Source: Azonexus fungiphilus
GTDB lineage: Bacteria > Pseudomonadota > Gammaproteobacteria > Burkholderiales > Rhodocyclaceae
NCBI RefSeq assembly: GCF_003634965.1
Contig: NZ_RBXP01000001.1
Span: 62,001-126,000 of the forward strand
Length of the DNA stretch: 64,000 bases
Direction: 5' to 3'
Under the pieces are notes generated by a model. That model made no database searches. It worked only from the letters and a program-made list of their open reading frames with translations, and had not been told where the DNA came from. Positions within the stretch are counted from its first letter, which is position 1; the number at the start of each line of letters is the position of its first letter. Both the position numbers and the translations under genes were made by a program. This document shows positions 18,965-27,186 of the stretch, one piece after another.

Positions 18965-19776
18965 CACTGGCCTCCGAGCAGTTGACCGAGTTCGCGGCCG
19001 CGCGCCGCGGCGGCGTGGCAACCGGCGACGATGCCGTCCTTGACGCCGCGGGCGGCCATCGTCTCGAGCGCGGCGGCGGTGGTGCCGCCCTTGGAGGTGA
19101 CGCGCTCGCGCAGGACCGCGGCCGGCTCGCTGGAGGCCGCGGCCAGGGCGGCGGCTCCGCTGACCGTCTCGATCGCCAGCTGGCGGCCCTGCTCGGGCGT
19201 GAAGCCGAGTTCGGCGGCGGCCTGCTGCAGCGCCTCGATGAACAGGAAGACGTAGGCCGGACCGCTGCCGGAAATCGCCGTGACGCCGTCCATCTGCGCC
19301 TCGTCGGCGATCCACACGGTGCTGCCGACGGCGCGCAGGACGCGCTCGGCCAGCGCCCGCCCGGCGGCATCGACGGCGGCGGCCGCGCACAGACCGGTGA
19401 TGCCGGCACCGACCAGGGCCGGCGTGTTCGGCATGCAGCGGACCAGGCGCGGGTGGCCGCCGAGCCAGCGGCCGAGGGCAGCCATGTCGAGGCCGGCAGC
19501 GATGCTGATGACCAGCGCGTCGCCGAGCCGGCCGACTAGCGGCGCGACGGCTTCGCGCATCTGCTGCGGCTTGACCGCGAGGATCAGCACGTCGGGCGCG
19601 TCGGGCGCGGTTTTTGCGTCGGCGTGGCAGTTGACCGCGTAACTGGCGGCCAGTCGCTCGCGCGCCTCGCTGCCGGGATCGACGACGTGGATGTCGGCGG
19701 CCGCGAAACCCTGGCGGAGCATGCCGCCGATCAGTGCGTTGGCCATGTTGCCGCCGCCGAGGAAAAGAATCTTCAT
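18964..19776 (-). CDS. proC: Pyrroline-5-carboxylate reductase
   Basis: Last step of proline synthesis, reduction of pyrroline-5-carboxylate with NAD(P)H; cytoplasmic. 270 residues: Rossmann GGGNMANALIGG (residues 7-18), ILAVKPQQM, RCMPNTPALVGAGITG (about residues 113-128), SGSGPAYVFLFIEAL, and the C-terminal ERVTSKGGTTAAAL signature. Coupled to yggS upstream and yggT downstream by 4-bp overlaps. Confidence 0.96.
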   Translation of the reverse strand: MKILFLGGGNMANALIGGMLRQGFAAADIHVVDPGSEARERLAASYAVNCHADAKTAPDAPDVLILAVKPQQMREAVAPLVGRLGDALVISIAAGLDMAALGRWLGGHPRLVRCMPNTPALVGAGITGLCAAAAVDAAGRALAERVLRAVGSTVWIADEAQMDGVTAISGSGPAYVFLFIEALQQAAAELGFTPEQGRQLAIETVSGAAALAAASSEPAAVLRERVTSKGGTTAAALETMAARGVKDGIVAGCHAAAARGRELGQLLGGQ

Positions 19777-20465
19777 GGGGTGTTTCTTTCGCCAAAAATG
19801 GCCGTGCCGATGCGCACCAGCGTGGCACCCTCGGCGATTGCGGCCTCGAGATCGTGGGACATGCCCATGGACAGCGTGTCGAGGGCCAGCCCTTCGGCAC
19901 GCAACTGGTCGAAGAGTTCGCGCAGTTGCCGGAACGGCCGGCGTTGCGCGGCGGCGTCGGCGGCCGGCTCGGGGATCGCCATCAGGCCGCGCAGGCAGAG
20001 CCCGGGCAGGCCGGCGACGGCGCGGCAGAGGGCTGCCGCTTCGGCCGGCGCGCAACCGCTCTTGCTGGCTTCGCCGGAGACATTGACCTGGACGCAGACG
20101 TCGAGCGGCGCCCGGGTCACCGGCCGCTGCGCCGACAGGCGCTCGGCAATCTTCAGGCGGTCGATCGAGTGCACCCAGTCGAAATGCTCGGCGACCAGGC
20201 GGCTCTTGTTGCTCTGCAGCGGGCCGATGAAATGCCAGATGATTTCACGGTCGACCGTCGTCGACAGCACTTTTTCGACGCCTTCCTGGACGTAGTTCTC
20301 GCCGAAGGCAAACTGGCCGGCGGCCCGTGCGGCAAGGATGTCGGCCAGCGGCTTGGTCTTGCTCACGGCGAGCAGCCCGACGCTGCCCGGGGCTCGTCCG
20401 GCGGCCCGTTCGGCAGCGCTGATGCGGCTCCGGACAGCTTGCAGGTTGTCGGCGATTACGCTCAT
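19773..20465 (-). CDS. yggS: YggS-family pyridoxal phosphate homeostasis protein
   Basis: 230-residue PLP-binding protein (PLPBP/YBL036C family) that buffers intracellular pyridoxal phosphate. The PLP lysine lies in LLAVSKTKP (about residues 32-40); also present are FGENYVQEG, WHFIGPLQSNKSR and LSMGMSHDLEAAIAEGATLVRIGTAIFG, the phosphate-binding C terminus. The start is MSVIADNLQ rather than an ATG 15 codons upstream, because the shorter protein matches the family and the upstream region carries the promoter. Confidence 0.95.
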   Translation of the reverse strand: MSVIADNLQAVRSRISAAERAAGRAPGSVGLLAVSKTKPLADILAARAAGQFAFGENYVQEGVEKVLSTTVDREIIWHFIGPLQSNKSRLVAEHFDWVHSIDRLKIAERLSAQRPVTRAPLDVCVQVNVSGEASKSGCAPAEAAALCRAVAGLPGLCLRGLMAIPEPAADAAAQRRPFRQLRELFDQLRAEGLALDTLSMGMSHDLEAAIAEGATLVRIGTAIFGERNTP

Positions 20466-20471
20466 AATCCA

Positions 20472-20500
20472 TTGGGAATTTTTTCTCGCCGAAGTATACA
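20472..20500 (+). promoter_or_regulatory. pilT promoter, -10 shared with divergent yggS
   Basis: Plus strand: TTGGGA (20472-20477), 17 nt, TATACA (20495-20500), then an AGGA Shine-Dalgarno and the pilT ATG at 20522. The palindrome GTATAC (20494-20499) also gives TATACT on the minus strand for yggS. Confidence 0.55.
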
Positions 20501-20521
20501 CGGGCTCCAAGGACCAATCGC

Positions 20522-21565
20522 ATGGACATCACCGAACTGCTGGCCTTCAGCGTCAAGAACAAGGCTTCCGACCTGCACCTGTCGTCCGGCCTGCCGCCGA
20601 TGATTCGCGTCCATGGCGACGTGCGCCGCATCAACCTGCCGCCGATGGAGCACAAGGACGTGCACGGGATGGTGTACGACATCATGAACGACGGCCAGCG
20701 CAAGGTCTTCGAGGAAACGCTGGAGTGCGACTTCTCGTTCGAGATTCCCAACCTGGCGCGTTTCCGGGTCAACGCCTTCAACCAGCAGCGCGGTGCTGCC
20801 GCCGTCTTCCGCACCATTCCGACCAAGGTGCTGACGCTCGAGGAGCTGAACTGCCCGAAGATCTTCAAGGACATCGCCGAATATCCGCGCGGCATCGTGC
20901 TGGTCACCGGGCCGACCGGCTCCGGCAAATCGACGACGCTGGCGGCGATGGTCAACCACGTCAATGAAAACGACTACGCGCACATCCTGACGATCGAGGA
21001 CCCGATCGAATTCGTCCATGAATCGAAGAAGTGCCTGATCAACCAGCGCGAAGTCGGTCCGCAGACGCTGTCCTTCTCGAACGCGCTGCGTTCGGCGCTG
21101 CGCGAGGATCCGGACGTGATCCTGGTCGGCGAACTGCGCGACCTGGAAACCATCCGCCTGGCGCTGACCGCGGCCGAGACCGGCCACCTGGTCTTCGGCA
21201 CGCTGCATACCTCGTCGGCAGCCAAGACCATCGACCGTGTCGTCGACGTCTTCCCGGCCGAGGAAAAGGAAATGGTCCGCTCGATGCTCTCCGAATCGCT
21301 GCGCGCGGTGATCTCGCAGACGCTGCTCAAGACCAAGGACGGCCAGGGCCGCGTCGCCGCGCACGAGATCATGATCGGCACGCCGGCGATCCGCAACCTG
21401 ATCCGCGAGAACAAGGTCGCCCAGATGTACTCGGCGATCCAGACCGGCCAGTCGGCGGGCATGCAGACGCTCGACCAGTGCCTGCTCGATCTCGTCCGCC
21501 GCAACATCGTATCGAGCAACGAGGCGCGCCTGCGCGCCGCCAACAAGGACGCCTTCCCGGCCTGA
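20522..21565 (+). CDS. pilT: Type IV pilus retraction ATPase PilT
   Basis: Hexameric ATPase that depolymerises type IV pili for twitching and DNA uptake. 347 residues: Walker A GPTGSGKSTTLAAM (about residues 130-143), EDPIEFVH, EDPDVILVGELRD (Walker B), LVFGTLHTSSAAKTIDRVVD (His box) and the retraction-specific C-terminal stretch AIRNLIRENK (the AIRNLIRE motif). pilU follows 28 nt downstream. Confidence 0.97.
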   Translation: MDITELLAFSVKNKASDLHLSSGLPPMIRVHGDVRRINLPPMEHKDVHGMVYDIMNDGQRKVFEETLECDFSFEIPNLARFRVNAFNQQRGAAAVFRTIPTKVLTLEELNCPKIFKDIAEYPRGIVLVTGPTGSGKSTTLAAMVNHVNENDYAHILTIEDPIEFVHESKKCLINQREVGPQTLSFSNALRSALREDPDVILVGELRDLETIRLALTAAETGHLVFGTLHTSSAAKTIDRVVDVFPAEEKEMVRSMLSESLRAVISQTLLKTKDGQGRVAAHEIMIGTPAIRNLIRENKVAQMYSAIQTGQSAGMQTLDQCLLDLVRRNIVSSNEARLRAANKDAFPA

Positions 21566-21593
21566 GGCCCGGGGAGCGACGTCGGGGGAATCC

Positions 21594-22730
21594 ATGGAAC
21601 GCGATCAGGCAATGAAATTCATGCACGATCTTCTGCGCCTGATGGCGCAGAAGCGTGGCTCGGACTTGTTCATCACCTCCGGCTTCCCGCCGGCGATCAA
21701 GATCGACGGCAAGATCACGCCGGTCTCCAACCAGGTGCTGACCTCGCAGCACACCGCCGAGCTCGCGCGGGCGATCATGAACGATCGCCAGGCGGCCGAG
21801 TTCGAGTCGACGCGCGAGTGCAACTTCGCCATCTCGCCGACCGGCATCGGCCGTTTCCGGGTCAATGCGCTGGTCCAGCAGGGGCGCGTCGCGGTGGTCT
21901 GCCGGACCATCAACATGAGCATCCCGAGCCTCGACGATCTCGGCCTGCCGCCGGTGGTCAAGGACCTGGCGATGACCAAGCGCGGCCTGATCATCTTCGT
22001 CGGCGGCACCGGTACCGGCAAGACCACCTCGCTGGCGGCGCTGGTCGATTACCGCAACGAGAACAGCTACGGCCACATCATCACGATCGAGGATCCGATC
22101 GAATACGTGCATGAGCACAAGAACTGCATCGTCACCCAGCGCGAGGTCGGCGTCGACACCGACGACTGGGGGCCGGCGCTGAAGAACACGCTGCGCCAGG
22201 CGCCGGACGTCATCCTGATGGGCGAAATCCGCGACCGCGAAACCATGGATTACGCCATCGCCTTCGCCGAGACCGGCCACCTGGCGCTGGCGACGCTGCA
22301 CGCCAACAGCACCAACCAGGCGATCGACCGGATCATCAACTTCTTCCCCGAGGAGCGCCGCCAGCAACTGCTGATGGACCTGTCGCTGAACGTCCGGGCG
22401 ATGGTTTCGCAGCGCCTGCTGCCGAAGAAGGACGGCAAGGGCCGGGTCGCCGCGGTCGAGGTGATGCTCAACTCGCCGCTGATTTCCGACCTGATCTTCC
22501 GCGGCGAGGTCCAGGAGATCAAGGAAATCATGAAGAAGTCGCGCGAGCTCGGCATGCAGACCTTCGACCAGGCGCTGTTCGATCTCTACGACGCCGGCAA
22601 GATCAGCTACGAGGACGCCCTGCGCAACGCCGATTCGCTCAACGACCTGCGCCTGCAGATCAAGCTCAACGGCAAGGAAGCCCGCGACCGGGACCTGACT
22701 TCGGGTATCGGTCATCTCGACATCGTCTGA
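21594..22730 (+). CDS. pilU: Type IV pilus accessory retraction ATPase PilU
   Basis: PilT-dependent retraction ATPase, 378 residues. GGTGTGKTTSLAALVDYRN (Walker A), EDPIEYVHEHKNCIVTQREVGVDTDDW (long PilU-type segment), APDVILMGEIRDRETMDYAIAFAETGHLALATLHANS, and a C-terminal extension beyond PilT. MERDQAMKFMHDLLRLMAQKRGSDLFIT suggests either the ATG at 21594 or the one at 21612; the second is closer to the usual family start. Confidence 0.95.
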   Translation: MERDQAMKFMHDLLRLMAQKRGSDLFITSGFPPAIKIDGKITPVSNQVLTSQHTAELARAIMNDRQAAEFESTRECNFAISPTGIGRFRVNALVQQGRVAVVCRTINMSIPSLDDLGLPPVVKDLAMTKRGLIIFVGGTGTGKTTSLAALVDYRNENSYGHIITIEDPIEYVHEHKNCIVTQREVGVDTDDWGPALKNTLRQAPDVILMGEIRDRETMDYAIAFAETGHLALATLHANSTNQAIDRIINFFPEERRQQLLMDLSLNVRAMVSQRLLPKKDGKGRVAAVEVMLNSPLISDLIFRGEVQEIKEIMKKSRELGMQTFDQALFDLYDAGKISYEDALRNADSLNDLRLQIKLNGKEARDRDLTSGIGHLDIV

Positions 22731-22746
22731 CGCCACGGAGAATCCC

Positions 22747-23445
22747 ATGTCCGCCCTGTTTTCACGTTGCCTGCCGGCGATTTTTGCCCTGTTTTGCCTG
22801 TTGACCGTAAACGGCGTCCGCGCCGCCGGCCTCGATGCCGTCTCCAATGCCGATGCCGGTACCGGCGTGCGCGAGGCGCTGGCCAAGGGCGCCGAGTTCG
22901 CGGTCGGCTCGCTTGGCCAGAAGAACGGCTTCCTCGGCAACGAGAAGGTCCGCATCCCGCTGCCCGGCGGCCTCGAGAAGGCCGAGTCGGCGCTGCGCAT
23001 GCTCGGCCTCGGCAAGCAGGCCGAGGAACTGCGCGAGACGATGAACCATGCGGCCGAGAATGCCGTTGCCGAGGCCTTGCCGATCCTCAAGGATGCGGTG
23101 CGCAAGATGACGCTGCAGGACGCCAAGGCCATCCTCACCGGCGGCGACGACAGCGTCACCCAGTACTTCCGGCGCAGCTCGAGCGAGGCGCTGACGGCCA
23201 GGTTCCTGCCCATCGTCAGGAAGGCGACCGCCCGCCTGCAGCTGGCCGAGCAGTACAACAAGTTTGCCGGCAAGGCCGCCAGCCTCAGCCTGATCGACAA
23301 GAAGGACGCCGACATCGACAACTACGTCACCAACAAGGCGATGGACGGGCTCTTCCTGATGATCGCCGAGGAAGAGCGCAAGCTGCGCGAGAATCCGCTC
23401 GGTGCCGGCAGCGCGATCCTGAAGAAGGTCTTCGGGGCGCTCTAA
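22747..23445 (+). CDS. DUF4197 domain protein, exported
   Basis: 232 residues, uncharacterised. A Sec signal peptide is visible (AIFALFCLLTVNGVRAAG, to about residue 27). The mature part is mostly helical and matches DUF4197: GVREALAKGAEFAVGSLGQKNGFLGNEKVRIPLPG, LLAR-type helices, and the tail NYVTNKAMDGLFLMIAEEERKLRENP. It is probably periplasmic. It follows pilU by 16 nt and may share its transcript; nothing in the sequence ties it to pili. Confidence 0.85.
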   Translation: MSALFSRCLPAIFALFCLLTVNGVRAAGLDAVSNADAGTGVREALAKGAEFAVGSLGQKNGFLGNEKVRIPLPGGLEKAESALRMLGLGKQAEELRETMNHAAENAVAEALPILKDAVRKMTLQDAKAILTGGDDSVTQYFRRSSSEALTARFLPIVRKATARLQLAEQYNKFAGKAASLSLIDKKDADIDNYVTNKAMDGLFLMIAEEERKLRENPLGAGSAILKKVFGAL

Positions 23446-23485
23446 GCGCCTGTCGCGATTAAAGTTTTCCGGCGGGGCTGCCGTA

Positions 23486-23509
23486 GATCGGGTCAGGAGC
23501 CCGATCATG
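23486..23509 (+). promoter_or_regulatory. Hairpin presenting the Shine-Dalgarno in its loop
   Basis: GATCGGG (23486-23492) and CCCGATC (23500-23506) form a 7-bp stem around the loop TCAGGAG, which holds the ribosome binding site; the ATG of the next gene begins one base after the stem. Confidence 0.4.
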
Positions 23510-23824
23510 AAAACGTCCCGCCTGATTTCGACCACGCAGCAGCACTCGCCGGAAGCGACGGCGCGGGCGATGCTGGCCCGGGCGCAGGCGGTGCGCCGGG
23601 TCGAGCCGATGGAGGCCGCCAGCAACGATCGCGAACGCTCGCTGCAACAGGATCTCAACGAGGTTGATCCGCGCTCGGTCGGACCCTATCAGGGCAACGA
23701 ACGCCGCCAGGACGACGCCCGTCAGCTGGCGGCGCAACTCGCTGGTCTCGGGCCGCTCGGCTTGCTGCTGCTGAACATGAACACGCGCAGCCGGCGGCCG
23801 GGAAAAATCGACGAGCTGGCCTGA
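23507..23824 (+). CDS. Hypothetical protein, 105 residues
   Basis: I do not recognise this protein. It is hydrophilic and Arg/Gln-rich, with a helical middle (SPEATARAMLARAQAVRRV) and a short apolar stretch LAAQLAGLGPLGLLLLNMN near residues 77-95, too short and uncertain for a membrane claim. A strong AGGAG ribosome binding site sits in the loop of a hairpin just before the ATG, which supports translation. It lies between the DUF4197 gene and rep. Confidence 0.55.
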   Translation: MKTSRLISTTQQHSPEATARAMLARAQAVRRVEPMEAASNDRERSLQQDLNEVDPRSVGPYQGNERRQDDARQLAAQLAGLGPLGLLLLNMNTRSRRPGKIDELA

Positions 23825-23912
23825 AGCCGGTCGACGGCTACGGTAAAATGCGCGGCCGTGTCGCGGCCGTTGCCCGACCTCCCGCAGCCACCGATCGGAA
23901 ACCCCTGCCGCC

Positions 23913-25898
23913 ATGTCCGGCCTCAATCCCCAGCAACGCGAAGCGATCCACTATCTCGACGGTCCCCTGCTCGTCCTGGCCGGCGCCGGCTCGGGCAAGA
24001 CGCGCGTGATCACGCAGAAAATCGCCTACCTGGTCGAGGATTGCGGTTTCCAGCCGCGCAACATCGCCGCCATCACCTTCACCAACAAGGCCGCCAAGGA
24101 AATGCAGGAGCGCGTCGGCAAGCTGCTCTCGCCGGCGCAGGCCAACCAGCTGCAGATCTCGACCTTCCACTCGCTCGGCGTGCGCATCCTGCGCGAGGAA
24201 GCCAAGGCCCTCGGCTACAAGCCGCGCTTCTCGATCTTCGATGCCGCCGACTGCGCCGGCATCCTCGCCGATCTGGCGAAGACCGTGGACAAGGCGACGC
24301 TGTACCGGCTGCAGGCGGTCATCTCCAACTGGAAGAACGCGCTGGTCAGCCCGGAAGCCGCGCGGCGCCTGGCCGACAACGAGCACGAAGTCCTCGCCGC
24401 CGGCGTCTACCTGTCCTACGAGGCGACGCTCAAGGCCTACCAGGCGGTCGATTTCGACGACCTGATCGGGCTGCCGCTGAAGCTGTTCACCGAGCATCCG
24501 GCGATCGCCGAGAAATGGCAGAACCGGCTGCGTTACCTGCTGGTCGATGAATACCAGGACACCAATGCCTGCCAGTACCAGCTGCTCAAGCAACTGACCG
24601 GCTTGCGCGCCCAGTTCACCGCCGTTGGCGACGACGACCAGGCGATCTACGGCTGGCGCGGCGCCGACATCGACAACCTGAAGAAGCTGCCGGCCGAGTT
24701 CCCCAAGTTGAAGGTGATCAAACTCGAGCAGAACTACCGGTCGACCGTCAGGATCCTGAAAGCGGCGAACAACGTCATCGCCCACAACGAGAAGCTGTTC
24801 GACAAGAAGCTGTGGTCCGAGCTCGGGCACGGCGAGCCGATCCATGTCGCCCGCTACCGCGACAACGAGGACGAGGCCCGCGCCGTGGTCATGAAACTGC
24901 AGGCGCACCGCTTCGAGAACCGCGGCAAGTTTCGCGATTACGCCATCCTCTACCGCTCCAACCACCTCGCCCGGCTGTTCGAGACGCTGTTGCGCGACGA
25001 CCGCATTCCCTACCTGCTCTCGGGCGGCCAGTCATTCTTCGACAAGGCCGAGATCAAGGACATCACCAGCTACCTGCGCCTGCTCGCCAACGAGGACGAC
25101 GATCCGGCCTTCATCCGCGCCGCGACCACGCCCAAGCGCGGTATCGGTGCGGCGACGCTGCAGGCGCTCGGCACCTATGCCGGCGAGCGGCATGTCTCGC
25201 TCTACGCGGCCGCCTTCGAGGAAGGTTTCGCCCAGCGCATCCAGGCCCGCCAGCTCGAGCCGCTGCTCGAATTCTGCCGCTTCATCGAGCGCATGCAGCA
25301 GCGTGCGGCATCCGAACCGGCGCAGCAGACCTTGCCCGACCTGCTGGCGGCGATCGACTACGAAACCTGGCTCTACGATGCCGAAGAGGAGCGCACCGCG
25401 CGCACCCGCTGGGGCAATGTCTGCGAGTTTGCCGACTGGATCCGGCGCAAGGGCGAGGCCGACGGCAAGACGCTGATCGACCTGGTCCAGAGCATCGCCC
25501 TGATCAACATGCTCGACAAGCAGAAGGACGAGGAATACGACGCCGTCCAGCTGTCGACGCTGCACGCCTCGAAGGGGCTGGAGTACCACCATGTCTTCCT
25601 GGTCGGCGTCGAGGAGGGCATCCTGCCCCATCGCGAATCGCTCGACGCCGCCAAGCTGCAGGAGGAGCGGCGGCTGATGTATGTCGGCATCACCCGGGCG
25701 CAGTACTCGCTGCACATCAGCTACTGCCAGAAGCGCAAGCAGGGGCGCGACCTGATCGACTGCGAGCCGTCGCGCTTCATCGACGAGATGGGGCGCGACG
25801 ACCTGCGTTTCTCCGGCGATCGCGACACCGTGCCGGACAAGGCCACCGGCAGCGCCCGGCTCGACGCAATGAAGGCGATGCTCGCCGGCAAGCGCTGA
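23913..25898 (+). CDS. rep: ATP-dependent DNA helicase Rep
   Basis: Superfamily 1A 3'-5' helicase that helps forks through protein roadblocks and collisions. 661 residues, Rep size. Motif I AGAGSGKTRVIT (about residues 25-36), Ia ITFTNKAAKEMQER, II LVDEYQDTNACQYQLL (about 210-225), III GDDDQAIYGWRGAD, IV EQNYRST, V VQLSTLHASKGLEYHHVFLVG, VI ERRLMYVGITRAQ. Rep rather than UvrD because of length and the QPRNIAAITFTNKAAKEM and LLSGGQSFFDKAEIKD wording. Confidence 0.95.
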   Translation: MSGLNPQQREAIHYLDGPLLVLAGAGSGKTRVITQKIAYLVEDCGFQPRNIAAITFTNKAAKEMQERVGKLLSPAQANQLQISTFHSLGVRILREEAKALGYKPRFSIFDAADCAGILADLAKTVDKATLYRLQAVISNWKNALVSPEAARRLADNEHEVLAAGVYLSYEATLKAYQAVDFDDLIGLPLKLFTEHPAIAEKWQNRLRYLLVDEYQDTNACQYQLLKQLTGLRAQFTAVGDDDQAIYGWRGADIDNLKKLPAEFPKLKVIKLEQNYRSTVRILKAANNVIAHNEKLFDKKLWSELGHGEPIHVARYRDNEDEARAVVMKLQAHRFENRGKFRDYAILYRSNHLARLFETLLRDDRIPYLLSGGQSFFDKAEIKDITSYLRLLANEDDDPAFIRAATTPKRGIGAATLQALGTYAGERHVSLYAAAFEEGFAQRIQARQLEPLLEFCRFIERMQQRAASEPAQQTLPDLLAAIDYETWLYDAEEERTARTRWGNVCEFADWIRRKGEADGKTLIDLVQSIALINMLDKQKDEEYDAVQLSTLHASKGLEYHHVFLVGVEEGILPHRESLDAAKLQEERRLMYVGITRAQYSLHISYCQKRKQGRDLIDCEPSRFIDEMGRDDLRFSGDRDTVPDKATGSARLDAMKAMLAGKR

Positions 25899-25909
25899 TT
25901 TTCGGTCGG

Positions 25910-25942
25910 TTTTCACGGTCGACCGCAAGATTCGGCAGAAAA
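25910..25942. repeat. Dispersed CGGTCGACCG repeat, copy 1
   Basis: 33 bp after rep: TTTT, an A/C-rich bridge, the palindromic core CGGTCGACCG, GATTCGGCA-like arm and AAAA. It belongs to the same family as 27664-27696, 43510-43540, 50584-50617 and 52531-52567. Confidence 0.6.
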
Positions 25943-25951
25943 CCAGGCAAC

Positions 25952-25984
25952 AAAAAAGGGAGGCCTCGGCCTCCCCTTTTTTTC
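25952..25984. terminator. Bidirectional terminator between rep and cytochrome c gene
   Basis: A-run, GGGAGGCC, 2-nt loop, GGCCTCCC and a T-run of seven after one C. With flanking A and T tracts it can end transcription from both convergent genes. Confidence 0.85.
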
Positions 25985-25996
25985 GCTGTCGGTCGC

Positions 25997-26440
25997 TTAC
26001 TTGACCTTGCTCAGGATGTAATCGACGGCGCCCTTGATCTCGTCGTCGGACAGCGCGGCAGCGCCACCCTTCGGCGGCATCGCGCCCTTGCCGTTGAGTG
26101 CCGAGGTGTACAGTGCGGCGGCACCGGTGGCGACGCGCGGCGCCCAGGCGCCCTTGTCATCAAGCTTCGGTGCGCCGGCCGCGCCGGAGTTGTGGCAGGC
26201 GCCGCAGACGCTGTTGTACACCGTCGGGCCGTCCTTCGGCGCGCCGGCTTCGGCCGGGGCGGCCTTGGCCAGTTCGAAACGGGCGACCGGCTGGATGCGC
26301 AGTTCGGCCTCGTCGGCGCCGGTGGTGCTGCCGGCCGACTGGAAGGACTTGTTGGTCAGCGGAAAGATGATTGCGATCAGGACAGCGGCGACGATGATCG
26401 TCACCCACATGATGCTCTTGGAAGAGTGTTGCTCGGCCAT
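25997..26440 (-). CDS. Membrane-anchored c-type cytochrome (cytochrome c5 type)
   Basis: 147 residues. An N-terminal membrane helix (IMWVTIIVAAVLIAIIFPL, about residues 10-28) anchors a periplasmic haem domain. The haem motif is VYNSVCGACHNSG (CxxCH at about residues 80-84) and the axial Met lies in GKGAMPPKGG, the cytochrome c5/c555 pattern. It is probably an electron carrier to a terminal oxidase or reductase. The start MAEQHSSKS is preferred to an ATG 45 codons upstream because a clear promoter (TATAAT on the minus strand near 26480) lies in between. Confidence 0.93.
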   Translation of the reverse strand: MAEQHSSKSIMWVTIIVAAVLIAIIFPLTNKSFQSAGSTTGADEAELRIQPVARFELAKAAPAEAGAPKDGPTVYNSVCGACHNSGAAGAPKLDDKGAWAPRVATGAAALYTSALNGKGAMPPKGGAAALSDDEIKGAVDYILSKVK

Positions 26441-26506
26441 GCTGAAGACCCCGTTTGCGAAATGGACAAAGTCGCCAATTATAGCGTTCGGCTTATAATT
26501 GCGCGC

Positions 26507-26532
26507 AAAAAAAACCCCGCCGGGGGGCGGGG
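26507..26532 (-). terminator. Strong minus-strand terminator upstream of the cytochrome gene
   Basis: Minus strand: CCCCGCC, CCCC loop, GGCGGGG, eight T residues. No recognised gene on this strand ends here, so it probably ends a small RNA or a very small gene; the cytochrome promoter starts directly after it. Confidence 0.85.
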
Positions 26533-26640
26533 TGGGAAATTCTCGAATGGGGGGTATTCGAGAGGAGGGGTTCAATGCCCTTGCAGTTTAGGTCTGCGGG
26601 CGCCAGGGGTCTGTCGGACTTTCGTGCCCGTTCTGTAACC
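26507..26640 (-). ncRNA. Candidate C-rich-loop small RNA (5' end not defined)
   Basis: Minus-strand intergenic transcript candidate. The 3' terminator (26507-26532) is preceded by a second perfect 8-bp hairpin, TCTCGAAT/ATTCGAGA (26541-26563), whose minus-strand loop is ACCCCCC. Before that is the unpaired stretch CCCCTCCTC. Three C-rich patches in loops or single strand are typical of small RNAs that pair with Shine-Dalgarno sequences. I could not place a convincing promoter; the 5' end is a guess. Confidence 0.4.
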
Positions 26641-26672
26641 GAATGTAGTCAGCATGGATCAGGATGTTGCCC

Positions 26673-27185
26673 ATGGACGATCGCACCCGTTCTCTCGAAC
26701 CCCTGGCCGCCCGGCTCGGGGCCTTGCTGCTCGACGGCGGCGCCTGGCTGGCGACGGCCGAATCGTGCACCGGCGGCTGGGTCGCCGAGACGGTGACCGC
26801 GATTGCCGGCAGCTCGGCCTGGTTCGACCGCGGTTTCGTGACCTATTCGAATGCCGCCAAGACCGAGATGCTGGGGGTGCCGGAAACGACCCTGGCCCGC
26901 CATGGCGCGGTTTCAGAAGCGACGGCGCGAGCGATGGCCCAGGGCGCGCTGGCGCACAGCCGCGCCGACTGGGCGCTGGCGATCACCGGCATCGCCGGTC
27001 CGGGCGGCGGCTCGCCGGAAAAACCGGTGGGCACCGTCTGCTTCGCCTGGGCCGGGCGCGAACGCGGCTGTTGCGCGCAAACCCTGCGGCTGGCCGGCGA
27101 CCGGGCGGCGGTGCGGGCGCAGGCGGTGGCGCACGCGCTGCGCGTGCAGATCGACCTGCTCGCCGGGGCGCCGCTGAGCGCCTGA
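26673..27185 (+). CDS. pncC: Nicotinamide-nucleotide amidase (CinA C-terminal domain)
   Basis: Hydrolyses nicotinamide mononucleotide to nicotinate mononucleotide in pyridine nucleotide salvage. About 170 residues, the stand-alone CinA-C length. Signatures are LATAESCTGGWVAETVTAIAGSSAWFDRGFVTYSNAAK (catalytic Ser/Lys region) and ALAITGIAGPGGGSPEKPVGTVCFAW. Start MDDRTRS has an AGGA at good distance; an ATG three codons earlier (26664) is the alternative. It converges on the DUF302 gene with one base between stops. Confidence 0.94.
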   Translation: MDDRTRSLEPLAARLGALLLDGGAWLATAESCTGGWVAETVTAIAGSSAWFDRGFVTYSNAAKTEMLGVPETTLARHGAVSEATARAMAQGALAHSRADWALAITGIAGPGGGSPEKPVGTVCFAWAGRERGCCAQTLRLAGDRAAVRAQAVAHALRVQIDLLAGAPLSA

Positions 27186-27186
27186 G

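Noticed and set aside
21369..23321. 650-codon minus-strand frame opposite pilU and the DUF4197 gene
   Set aside because: Low-complexity shadow; both plus-strand genes have clear family matches.
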